Shown here: in pieces, positions 1-10,100 of the stretch | Position numbering within the stretch: the first letter of the stretch is position 1 | Layout of the letters: the number at the start of each line of letters is the position of its first letter | Origin: Archivesica marissinica | Taxonomy: Eukaryota; Mollusca; Bivalvia; Venerida; Vesicomyidae | Reading direction: 5' to 3' | DNA: 64,000 nt | Assembly (NCBI GenBank): GCA_014843695.1 | Contig: JABXNX010000066.1 | Coordinates: forward strand, 109,160 to 173,159 | Translations under genes and position numbers: made by a program | Notes under the pieces: model-generated | What the model was told of the DNA's origin: nothing | Databases searched by the model: none | The model's input: the letters and a program-made list of their open reading frames with translations, nothing else

Positions 1-1435
1 AATCCATCATAAAACCTTGGAAATTCTAAGTCAGAATACAAAAGAAATCGCCCCAGGATGTGTGACTAAATCATGCATGTTGTGGTCCCCGCGATCGCAG
101 GTGTTTATTTACTTAATTGATACTCTCCCAGGTAATCGGATAATTACAGTAAATTGGTGTATATATACGGTAGGTACGTCGTGTTTGATTTAATGTTATC
201 AAGGGGTAATATAATTAATTTGTTTGCAAATTATTGTTTATAAACATTTAAATAACAAAGTTCTAACACATAATTGTAATTAAAGACAAATTAGAAAATT
301 GTTTGCCAATTATTGTTGCTTGGTTAATATCGGTAGTCTTTGAAATGGTTTTAAAAACGTTTAGACAAGAAACTTCTTTGAAATATCACAGGAAGTTTGC
401 AACAACATTCACGCCCATGTTAATTTTCAATTAACTGCTCAATATTACAAAAGGTCAACATATTTTATAAGTACGATTTTTATGATATTGTCCATATTAA
501 ATGTTGATGGTTAAGTTATTGTCAAATATATTGTTATTATTATTATTGGAAATGTTATTCACAAATTAAAAGTTTTAAAATGTCAGGTGTGTTTTTCATT
601 CATAACAATTCTGTATAATGGCCACAAACTATAATATATACGGATGCCTCATGTCAGATATCATCAACAAATAGCATGTCCGACTGGATTCTAGTGATAC
701 ACTGTTTAATTAATCTATGACTTTCCCAATCCCTCGGCACAGTAAATTCCAATGGGAAATATGTGTAAGAAACACAGGCCATATTTTATTTACATACTTT
801 ATTCACTCCGGAAGTAATACATGCATGTATGTATCAAAACTGTATGTTTACTATGCATATATGCAGTCCTATTCATACACCAGTTACGTCGAATGTAAAA
901 TTATAATTATGCATAGCGAGGTGACTGGTGTTAAATACAATGTGTACAGAGGATGATAACAATAACTGATTGAGTCGTCGCCATATTTACACGGCCATAC
1001 CCGGAAGAAGTCACACTGAAACAGAAAGTAGGTTTTGAATCTTTTGACAGAATCATGATCGAATATTCGAATATTCGAATACTTTCCCAATCGAATATTC
1101 GAATAGGAAAATTGCTATTCGTTGCCATCACTAATTTTAATCAATTAAAGGTCACAACGTTTGGTGTTACTGTATCGATTCCCACGAAAAGTGCACATGT
1201 ATGATTTAAGTTTCACAAAGTTTCACCTATTGATTACTGATAACTGACTCCGGACGGACGCACGAACGACCAGAAATCAATATCCATCTCCGAAATAACG
1301 GCGGAGATAAGAAACGACACGATATTAGGTCATGCATTTATATATAATTCATTCATTCGGTGCGCTTATCATATAAGCTAAACAGAATATTCACTTTAAT
1401 TCCACCTTCAGTATATATATATATATAGCTCATGT
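1..1435. other. AT-rich intergenic DNA with no recognised gene
   Basis: No conserved coding signal was found. The only local structure noted is a cluster of GAATATTCGAATA-type palindromic repeats at about 1060-1110, common in interspersed-element debris, and a short (TA)n at 1412-1427. Confidence 0.6.
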
Positions 1436-1735
1436 CTTGTCACAGACGGATCTGTAGTCCAGTGGTAACACGCTGGACTGGTAATCCAGGGATTGCAGGT
1501 TCGATCCCCCGTCTGACCCTAATAAAATTAGTTATTTCTTTCAGATGGGACGTTAAACCGAGATCTCGTGTCGGTGCTTTACACCGTGCACGTAAAAGAA
1601 CCAGAGGAGACTCTGGAATGGGTCTCTGTCTGTATCATTGCACTATCCTCCAAAAATATAATATGAATAATCTCATTTCAGGAGGCGTCGCTCATATGGG
1701 CAACCGGTAGCGGCGATAAATAAACGTAAAACACA
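1436..1735 (+). mobile_element. tRNA-derived SINE, family A, near full length
   Basis: The tRNA-like head has the anticodon-type loop CTGGTAA between CTGGA and TCCAG, then a B-box-like GGTTCGATCCC. A conserved body follows (acgttaaaccgag, gtaaaagaaccagagga, catatgggcaaccggtag) with an A-rich end gataaataaacgtaaaac. The same layout recurs many times in the window on both strands. Confidence 0.85.
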
Positions 1736-1803
1736 CGCATAAGCGGCGGCATGTCTTGTTGTAGTATTTGGAACTTGTAGATGTCAGTTATCTTTTCATC
1801 ATA

Positions 1804-2406
1804 ATGGCATTTATAACTTTCTTTGCATAGCATATATCGGTATATTTATATTTTCAGTCTAATTTCCCCAATGGCATTTATAACTTTCTTTGCATAGCAT
1901 ATACCGGTATATTTATATTTTCAGTCTAATTTCCCCAATGGCATTTATAACTTTCTTTGCATAGCATATATCGGTATATTTATATTTTCAGTCTAATTTC
2001 CCCAATGGCATTTATAACTTTCTTTGCATAGCATATATCGGTATATTTATATTTTCAGTCTAATTTCCCCAATGGCATTTATAACTTTCTTTGCATAGCA
2101 TATATCGGTATATTTATATTTTCAGTCTAATTTCCCCAATGGCATTTATAACTTTCTTTGCATAGCATATATCGGTATATTTATATTTTCAGTCTAATTT
2201 CCCCAATGGCATTTATAACTTTCTTTGCATAGCATATATCGGTATATTTATATTTTCAGTCTAATTTCCCCAATGGCATTTATAACTTTCTTTGCATAGC
2301 ATATATCGGTATATTTATATTTTCAGTCTAATTTCCCCAATGGCATTTATAACTTTCTTTGCATAGCATATATCGGTATATTTATATTTTCAGTCTAATT
2401 TCCCCA
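1804..2406. repeat. 67-bp minisatellite, 9 units
   Basis: There are nine head-to-tail units of exactly 67 bp, each beginning atggcatttataactttc and ending ctaatttcccca. They are almost invariant (one visible tatac/tatat difference), which indicates recent expansion. Each unit contains tttatattttcag, an acceptor-like string, but no exon was found here. Confidence 0.95.
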
Positions 2407-2479
2407 GCACTATTCTTCGGCCAGGATATACATACAGACAGGCAACTATTTTTACTTTTGGCGTAGTCATGTAACAATA

Positions 2480-2849
2480 GAGACGGAGCGAGAGAGGGCG
2501 AGAGAGGGCGAGAGAGCGAGAGCGAGAGAGGGGAGAGGGAGGGAGCGAGAGCGAGAGAGGGGAGAGGGAGGGAGCGAGAGAGGGGAGAGGGAGGGAGAGA
2601 GAGCGAGAGAGAGGGAGAGGGGAGAGGGAGGGAGCGAGAGCGAGAGAGGGAGAGAGAGGGGGAGAGGAGGGGAAGAGATCGAAAGAGAGAGAGAGGGGGA
2701 GAGAGAGCGAGAGAGGGGGAGAGAGCGATAGAGAGATAGAAGGGGGGAGAAGAGAGGGGGAGAGAGAGCGAAAGAGAGAGAGAGATAGCGAGAGATATAT
2801 AGAGATGGGGGGAGAGCGCGCGAGAGAGGGGGGGGGGAGCGCGAGATAG
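2480..2849 (+). repeat. Polypurine (GA)-rich tract, about 370 bp
   Basis: This is an almost uninterrupted run of G and A with degenerate gagagagg and gagcgaga units, broken by rare C and T. Long mirror-like purine runs can form triplex DNA and are prone to replication slippage. No gene is associated with it. Confidence 0.9.
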
Positions 2850-3180
2850 TTAGAACAATTTAAATAGGTATATGTACCTGAATTGGCATATATATGGCAT
2901 ATATATGCATTATACTGGAATAAACATATGACTGTTCCAACTACAAGGACAATATATGCTTACACGATTATACATTCTCTAAGCATGGTCCCGTCAGATA
3001 ATTATTTTACTTCGAATACTGTATATTAAAATTATATTTTTAATATGCACCTCTTGAGAATAAATGCAAATGGACATACATGCATTTTGCAACAATAACT
3101 TAAATTTGAACCTGGGTCCATGTTTAATTATTACACTATTGTGCAGTTTCATTTACCTGCCACCATGAGTTGTATTATCT

Positions 3181-3474
3181 TGTGTGTGTGTTTTACGTTT
3201 ATTTATCGTCGCTACCGGTTGCCCATATGAGCGACTGCCTGAAGAGATTAGTCATTTTAGATTTTGGAGGATAGTGCAATGATTCAGACAGAGACCCATT
3301 CCAGAGTCTCCTCTGGCACTTTTACGTGAACGGTGTAAAGCATCGACACGAGATATCGGTTTAATGTTCCATCTGAAAGACTGTTAATTTTATTAGGGTC
3401 AGACGGGGATCGAACATGCGACCCCTGGATTACCAGTCCAGCGTGTTACCACTGGACTACAGAGCCGTCTGTAT
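3181..3474 (-). mobile_element. SINE family A, reverse orientation
   Basis: This is the reverse complement of the family A layout, from gttttacgtttatttatcgt through the body to the tRNA head at ctggactacagagccgtctg. Its outer (5') end is also the seed of the tandem repeat that follows. Confidence 0.85.
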
Positions 3475-4206
3475 GTATTATCTTCAATGTCTGTAGATAC
3501 AATATCTAATTATGCTTTCTAGAGGACTTCGAGGTAAGTTAGTAATGCATCGCCAACTGGACTACAGAGTCGTCTGTATGTATTATCTTCAATGTCTGTA
3601 GATACAATATCTAATTAGGCTTTCTAGACGGCTTCGAGGTAAGTTAGTAATGCATCGCCAACTGGACTACAGAGCCGTCTGTATGTTTGTATTTTCTTCA
3701 ATGTCTGTAGATACAATATCTAAATAGGCTTTCTAGAGGGCTTCGAGGTAAGTTAGTAATGCATCGCCAACTGGACTACAGAGCCGTCTGTATGTATTAT
3801 CTTCAATGTCTGTAGATACAATATCTAATTAGGCTTTCTAGAGGGCGTCGGGGTAAGTTAGTAATGCATCGCCAACTGGACTACAGAGTCGTCTGTATGT
3901 ATGTATTATCTTCAATGTATGTAGATACAATATCTAATTAGGCTTTCTAGAGGGCGTCGGGGTAAGTTAGTAATGCATCGCCAACTGGACTACAGAGCCG
4001 TCTGTATGTATTATCTTCAATGTATGTAGATACAATATCTAATTAGGCTTTCTAGAGGGCGTCGGGGTAAGTTAGTAATGCATCGCCAACTGGACTACAG
4101 AGTCGTCTGTATGTATGTATTATCTTCAATGTCTGTAGATACAATATCTAATTAGGCTTTCTAGAGGGCGTCGGGGTAAGTTAGTAATGCATCGCCAACT
4201 GGACTA
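3444..4206. repeat. About 105-109-bp tandem repeat seeded by a SINE end, about 7 units
   Basis: Units contain the 5' tip of the adjacent SINE (actggactacagagccgtct), then tatcttcaatgtctgtaga, a ctaattaggctttctagagg segment, and gtaagttagtaatgcatcgc. Starts of the aatgcatcgcc segment fall at 3544, 3649, 3758 and 3863. The first tip belongs to the intact SINE, so a SINE boundary plus flanking DNA was amplified in tandem. Confidence 0.85.
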
Positions 4207-4239
4207 GGCATACCATCTGTAAATACAAAGACGTTACTC

Positions 4240-4492
4240 ACCGAGTTTCTTACAGAGTATACACATTTATTTTAGCGCGATTGCTAAACATGTTCTTACA
4301 ACTTATACTAATCACTCTCGAGACCTCATTCCTGATGGATTCCATCGCCACGAGGGAGAGAGTAGAGGCAACGTGGGATTTAAGTGCCTTGCCTAATGGC
4401 ACACTCGTAACGGCTCCAGCGGGGCTCGAACTCCGGAACGTTCGCACCTGACGGGAACTTGCATCCACTGCGCTATCACGACGTCCACTTGT
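4240..4492 (-). mobile_element. tRNA-derived SINE, family B, reverse
   Basis: It has a tRNA-like head (gatagcgcagtggatgcaag on the minus strand) and a body carrying tcgaga and tcctgatggattccatcgcc. The 3' end reads cgcgctaaaataaatgtgta. Related copies lie at 4978, 5632 and 24735. Confidence 0.8.
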
Positions 4493-4587
4493 TTCTTGCT
4501 TACTCTAATATACAGAGCATATACTTACTGCTGTATTGTTTATACTTACACTAGGCTTGTGATAAACTGTAATATTTATTTATGAGC

Positions 4588-4745
4588 GACATTGCTGGTG
4601 TTTCTATTACCTCCCTTGGCAGAAAAAGATTTTCCCCGTAATGTATGTTTGTCCTTTTAGTTGGAAACCTTTGTTTTTACTGATGTTTCATAACCAGATG
4701 TTGCGGTGTGATAATATAATTTATCAAAATCATGTTAATTAATTG
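4588..4745 (+). mobile_element. Diverged interspersed repeat (ttacctcccttg family)
   Basis: The segment from ctattacctcccttgg to catgttaattaattgat matches the reverse complement of 8872-9015 at a diverged level, with shared blocks atgtatgtt, cctttgt, gatgttgcggt and catgttaattaattgat. It is therefore a two-copy element of unknown class. Confidence 0.6.
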
Positions 4746-4977
4746 ATGACACATTTATACAGTAAATTATCCATTGTACATGTATATATATACTCTAAGC
4801 TTTATGTCGAGATTGAATAATTTAATAAATATAAGATTAGAAAACGGAAGATAGTTGATACCATGTGTTGCACATGAAAACATGATGAAAACAGGAAACA
4901 AATTAGAACCACCTAACCCTTTCAAAGGGTATCCAGGGTCAGCAACTGATTTCATTTCATGAATGACTATTTATCAG

Positions 4978-5205
4978 TGGAAGTCGTGATAGCGCAGTGG
5001 ATGCGCGTTCGCTTCAGGTGCGAAAGGTCCGGAGGTTGAGCCCCACTGGAGCCGTTACGAGTGTGCCCTTAGGCAAGGCATTTAAATTCCACGTTGCCTT
5101 TTCTCTCTTCCTCGTGGCGAGGGATTTCATCAGGAATTAGGTATCGAGAGCGATTTATATAAGTTGAAATAACTTGTTCCGCAATCGAGCTAAAATAAAT
5201 TTGTA
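4978..5205 (+). mobile_element. SINE family B
   Basis: The tRNA-like head has a perfect five-pair stem TTCGC/GCGAA around the loop TTCAGGT (CAG in the anticodon position, Leu-like). A conserved body follows, ending gagctaaaataaatttgt. The B-box-like ggttgagcccc is degenerate. Confidence 0.8.
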
Positions 5206-5335
5206 TAAAACTAAAACTATTTTATCAATGTTGATGTGTACTATATATATATGCAATTCTATGTACATACTGAAATAAAGATTAAATCTAAATCACATAT
5301 ATTGACAATCAGCTGCAGATGTCACTTAATATTTT

Positions 5336-5583
5336 AAAACTTTATTTGTTTTACAACGATTGCGAAGCAAGTTTTAACAACTTATATTAATCACTCTCGT
5401 TGGCTCGGATGAAAGCGTAAATGTGGCCATTCATGTGGGAGGAAACCGGAGTACCCGGAGAACACCCACCTGTCCGATATGGCGACCACCGTACCATCTC
5501 ACATACTTCCCGGTCCGAGGATCGAACCTGGGTTGCACTGGTGAGAAGCGAACGGCTAACCACTGCGCTACTCGGACAGCCTA
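5336..5583 (-). mobile_element. tRNA-derived SINE, family C, reverse
   Basis: On the minus strand it starts gctgtccgagtagcgcagtg, carries ggttcgatcctcgg, then a body with ctccgggtactccggtttcc, and ends gcaatcgttgtaaaacaaat. The tail region shares its end with family B, suggesting a common 3' module. Confidence 0.8.
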
Positions 5584-5631
5584 ATAGGGAAACTACTAGG
5601 GGATTGGCCTGATTTGAATGTTTAAAATGTA

Positions 5632-5850
5632 TACAATTTTTAGTGCGATTGCTTAACAAGTTTTTATAACATTAGCTTAATCAGTCTCGAGACCTCATTC
5701 CTGATGGACCCCATCGCCATGAGGGATTGAGAAGAGGCAAGGTGGACTTATGTGGCTTGCTTAAGGACACCACCAGTGGTTCTGTCGGGTCTCGAACTCA
5801 CAACCCCTCGGCTACAAGACAGAAACCGTGCCAATTACACCGCAGCGCGG
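5632..5850 (-). mobile_element. SINE family B variant, reverse
   Basis: The 3' part (tgcgattgcttaacaag, gagacctcattcctgatgg) matches family B. The tRNA head differs from the other copies, so this is a subfamily or a chimera. Confidence 0.65.
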
Positions 5851-6043
5851 AGGCTACACTACTTTGATGTGAATAGCAATAGTCGATTCCCAACACACAG
5901 CAATACAATCGCATCTGTCTTAGCAGCCGGTAAAGCACCGAATACGATTCATCGGTTTATAGCCCCACTGGCATGCCATTACAATTATTAGGATCAGACG
6001 AACTGATACCCACTGGACTACTGACCATCTGTATATATACTGA

Positions 6044-6322
6044 CTGTAGTCCAATGGTAACACGCTGGACTGGTAATCCAGGGATCGCAGGTTCGACCCC
6101 CGTCTAACCCTAATAAAATTAACAGTCTTTCAGTTGGAACTTTAAACCGAGGTCTCGTGTCGGTGCTTTACATGTGTACGTAAAAGAACCAGAGGAGACT
6201 CTGGAATGGGTCTCTGTCTGTATCATTGCACTATCCTCCACAAATCTAAAATGACTAATAACTTCAGGAGGCGTCGCTCATATTGGCAACCGGTAGCGAC
6301 GATAAATAAACATAAGTCACAC
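6044..6322 (+). mobile_element. SINE family A
   Basis: A full family A arrangement, with the tRNA head at agtccaatggtaacacgctg and the 3' end cgacgataaataaacataag. It is slightly diverged. Confidence 0.85.
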
Positions 6323-6326
6323 AAAA

Positions 6327-6541
6327 TAAAGTTTATTTAACGTCGCTATCGGCCCATATGAGTGACGGACAGTTGACCTAACAACACCTTTCCTGGGCAG
6401 GCTCCAGTGTTTAACCAGTACTTGGTGCACCATCCTCCATAAGAAACTGCCAACTTTTCCATATAAAGTGATACAGATTAAGCGGGGCTCGAACCCGTGA
6501 CCATCCGTGATGATAGGCTACACGGAGGCGAACTATCAGTG
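6327..6541 (-). mobile_element. tRNA-derived SINE, family D, reverse
   Basis: On the minus strand it carries the B-box-like gggttcgagccccgct, then agttggcagtttctta, ggtgcaccaagtactgg, cctgcccaggaaaggtgttg and a 3' end with cgacgttaaataa. The same family occurs at 12944, 23703 and 42660. Confidence 0.8.
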
Positions 6542-6587
6542 TATATTAACAGTAGTGTGCAGAACTGTAGATACATTTACTTTTTCG

Positions 6588-6945
6588 CCTCCGTGGTCGA
6601 GTAGTTAAAGTCACTGACTTGTATACCACTGTATACAGTTGTATATTTCCAAAGTATGATGTATGTACATTAATAAATACTCTATATGGTCGTCGAGAGG
6701 TCGTTGACTTCAAATCCGGTGTAGGTTTGAATCCCACTACGGGTGCCGGATTCTTTCATGCGAGGAAACTATTCAATTGGTCTGATGCAGGTCGGTGGTT
6801 CTACCCTGGTGTTCGTCCGTGCCTGATATGCTGTCTTCCTCCACCAATACTATCTGAGGAGACGTCATATATATACCGTTTAAGCTGTTAAAGAAGCGAC
6901 TTTATAACTTGACCTCAAAAGGAAAACCAAAAATATATCTATATT
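6588..6945 (+). mobile_element. tRNA-derived SINE, family E, just upstream of the Rab gene
   Basis: The head gcctccgtggtcgagtagtt is followed by a partly disrupted tRNA region. A distinct body follows, carrying gaggaaactattcaattggtc, ggtggttctaccctggtg and gtcttcctccaccaat. It ends about 90 bp before the Rab32-like ATG, so the proximal promoter must be short or include SINE DNA. Confidence 0.65.
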
Positions 6946-7001
6946 AGTACACGAACGCATATGTCGTGTGTAGCAATATTTTATTTTTAAGTTGTTGATG
7001 G

Positions 7002-7023
7002 TCACGTGATCATTCTCACATGA
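7002..7023 (+). promoter_or_regulatory. Paired E-boxes (TCACGTGA and TCACATGA) upstream of Rab32-like ATG
   Basis: TCACGTGA (7002-7009) and TCACATGA (7016-7023) lie 22 and 8 bp before the ATG. They are the two preferred sites of the MITF/TFEB/TFE3 bHLH-ZIP family (CLEAR/M-box type). That family controls lysosome and melanosome genes, so the placement suits a Rab32-type gene. The motif match is direct, but use as a promoter is inferred and no TATA box was identified. Confidence 0.5.
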
Positions 7024-7031
7024 CAGTTAAA

Positions 7032-7107
7032 ATGGATACCTCAAGCAAATATCCACCCACCCGTGAGCATTTATTTAAAGTTTTAGTGATTGGAGAATTT
7101 GGTGTGG
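7032..7107 (+). CDS. RAB32: Rab32-like exon 1 (start codon, first part of P-loop)
   Basis: This exon encodes residues 1-25 plus the first base of Gly26. The N-terminus is short (about 12 residues) before the HLFKVLVIGEFGVG strand and P-loop, compared with a longer extension in vertebrate Rab32. The ATG at 7032 is the first in the frame that gives a family-like N-terminus. The donor is G|gtaagt at 7108, so the P-loop is split between exons 1 and 2. Confidence 0.9.
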
Positions 7108-10100
7108 GTAAGTGTTATTTTAATGTTATACTGATTTCAGATTTCCATATAAATAAATGTTAAATATAGTGTAAAATACACTGTACAGTGTTCGTTGTCA
7201 AATTCTTTATCAAAATGTTAAACAGTTAAACTAAATAACTACCCACTAAATAGATAAATGAAGGTAAACTGAAAGTAGATATGTGCATAGGTCAAAATGT
7301 AAGACGCATTTAGTTATATTATAAATATAGATTTGTTTTGTACATAGATTCTATTTATTATCTTAATTCTGATATAATTCAGTTATATGTACACATAATA
7401 TTATTATTAAATAAATACATAAACCGTTGAGTAATGACTAATGAGCTACAATAAACAACAGACATCCGGCGCATACCCTGGAACCCCCGTCCCCGGCTAC
7501 TACATCCTAGGACAGAGCCGTCGCTGGAGCTATTTTGATGATACGCCCGGCCAAATATGCTTGTTTGTCGAGTGAGCATAGCGAGCGAGTACGCTAGGGG
7601 GCCCGGGGGCATGCCCCCGGAGATGTTTTGAAATGAGGAAGCAATTTCCTGCATTTCAATGCATTTTGTAACATACAATTGCAGGACTAAAGTTCTTACG
7701 GCAATCCATATAAATGTGGTTTTATTGCATTTTTGGAGTTTTCATCTTTTTTCATTTTCTGAGACCAATGATACGCACGTGCGTACTTGCGTATACCCAG
7801 CGACGGGCCTGTAGGACCATGTTACAACCCAAAATACATTGTAGATCTAGGTAAAAAAAATTCAGTTCTATTTATGCTACAATGTATTTTGGGTTATAAC
7901 ATGATCCTGGGATGTAACCCGAGTGTGGGGGGTGTCCAAGGTATGCGCCGGATGCCTGTGCTATAACCATGCTGTTTGTTGTTATTCTTTCAGGTAAAAC
8001 GTCAATAATCCGGAGATACGTTAACGGTAATTTAGCGTGTTCATATCCTACAACCAAGGATGCAGTGCACAGTTATTTCACTCCAAGGATGCAGTGCACA
8101 GTTATTTCACTCCAAGGATGCAGTTCGCAGTTATTTCACTCCACGGATAATCATTCTCAGATTAGCTGCCAAATTGTCTGCGTGCAGATCTGAAATAAAG
8201 GAAACATACATTTCTTTCTACAAAGACCATAGCTTCATATATTCATGCTTAAACCACGAAACTAGATGAAATTCCCAGCCAATTTTACCAACTTGGGCAA
8301 CTATTCACACACAATTTGGTCAAAGGAAACATTTTGATTCCAATAGCTTTCGTTTCATTAGTGTCACAAACTTTGAAATAAACCGTGGGGGGGGGGGGGT
8401 CGATCACCTCATTTTTTCATTTGCAATTATGCTTACCCTATTTGAATTCACATGCTGCAAAAATGGCTGTCCGAAGCTATGCGGTTAGTTTCGCATTTCC
8501 AGCACATGCACACTAACTACGAGATCAAAAATTAGCTCACAGAACATCCATTTTCAACACCGAGAAGCTAAAGCACGAACAATTCACTATTATAAGCATC
8601 ACACGTGTATTCAAATATCTATTTTACCTAAGAAATATTTAAAGAAATTTACCAGCCTATTCGAACGCCTGGTTGGAAACTGTACACTGTAACCTAATAG
8701 CCTATTGAATACTAGCGCTTTAAGGAGTATAGGTCTTTGGTATCCTCTGATTTCCTTTGCACCACATGCTATCAGTTTCTATCCGTTATCTCATCCTATA
8801 ATGATTAAATCTCGACATATATCCTAAGGTATATCCAATGGATATTTCTTATCTCAAAATTTGTTATCAATTAATTAACATGATATTGATAACAATTTTT
8901 ATCATACCGCAACATTTTGATAGGGAACAACAGTAAATACAAAGGATTCCGACCAATATGACCAACATACATTTCGGGATAAATTTGATGTTATCAGTCA
9001 AGGGAGGTAATAGAAGAACGATCGATGCGGCTCATTGAACTGCGTATATTTATTGAACTTTCCTTATTTTAAATTCAGTACAGTATAAAACCACCATACG
9101 ATGAGCTCGTCGCTTTTCACAGACGGATCTGTGGTCCAGTGGTTAATACGTTGAACTGGTAATCCAGGAATCGAACCTGCGATCCCCCTTCTGATCCTAA
9201 TAAAATTAACAGTCTTTCAGATAGGACTTTAAACCGAGGTCTCGTGTCGGTTCTTTACACCGTTTACGTAAAAGAACCAGAGGAGATGCTGGAATGGGTC
9301 TCTGCCTGTATCATTGCACTATCCTCCAAAAATCTAATATGACTAATCTCTTCAGGAGGCGTCGTTCATATGGGCAACCGGTAGCGACGATAAATAAACG
9401 TAAAATACACTCGACGCTTTTACCGGTTTGGGAAGTCATTCACGGTGATTTGAAAACATGGAATTTAATTTACTAATTGGAACAGTTGTAGCCTACTATA
9501 CTAATATATAATATATAAGAGTAAATTGTAAGCATATTTCCATCCACAAACAACTATACACCATATGTTGAAACACCTGTCTTAGATGTTTGGTATGATT
9601 GCCGATAGAGACTGATGCGTTCCGAATGTACACAGTGCGTGTTCAGGAGTCGTACTTTCACTTCAGTTTGTTTTATTGCAAAAAGACACTGCTTACAAAC
9701 TGAAACCAATTATTCAAATTATAATGGAAGAATTGCTACATATACGCAAAATGTCAACTTTTATTATATTTTCCCCATACGATATTGTGTCGCTTTAATG
9801 TTTATTTATAACAGTCACTTATCTATAAAATACCACATCCGGTATGCCTTGTTATAATATCATTGATGTGTGGGGGTAAATGGGGGAACACTGATGAAAT
9901 GCAATATATTATTTATTTTTTACTTGAGTGGTATTACATCTATAGTACTATCTAGAATGTATTATATACAGTACTATCTAGAATGTATTATATACAGTAC
10001 TATCTAGAATGTATTATATACAGTACTATCTAGAATGTATTATATATCGTACTATCTAGAATGTATTATATATTGTACTATCTAGATTGTATTATATATT

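Noticed and set aside
1450..1520. tRNA gene candidate (tRNA-Thr-like)
   Set aside because: It is the head of a SINE repeated many times with the same 3' body; an isolated tRNA gene is not supported.
8062..8143. 29-bp repeats as decayed copies of the exon 3 edge
   Set aside because: cagttatttcactcc only loosely resembles the exon 3 start tagattatttttcaccc; the similarity is too weak compared with the clear exon 7 and 8 cases.
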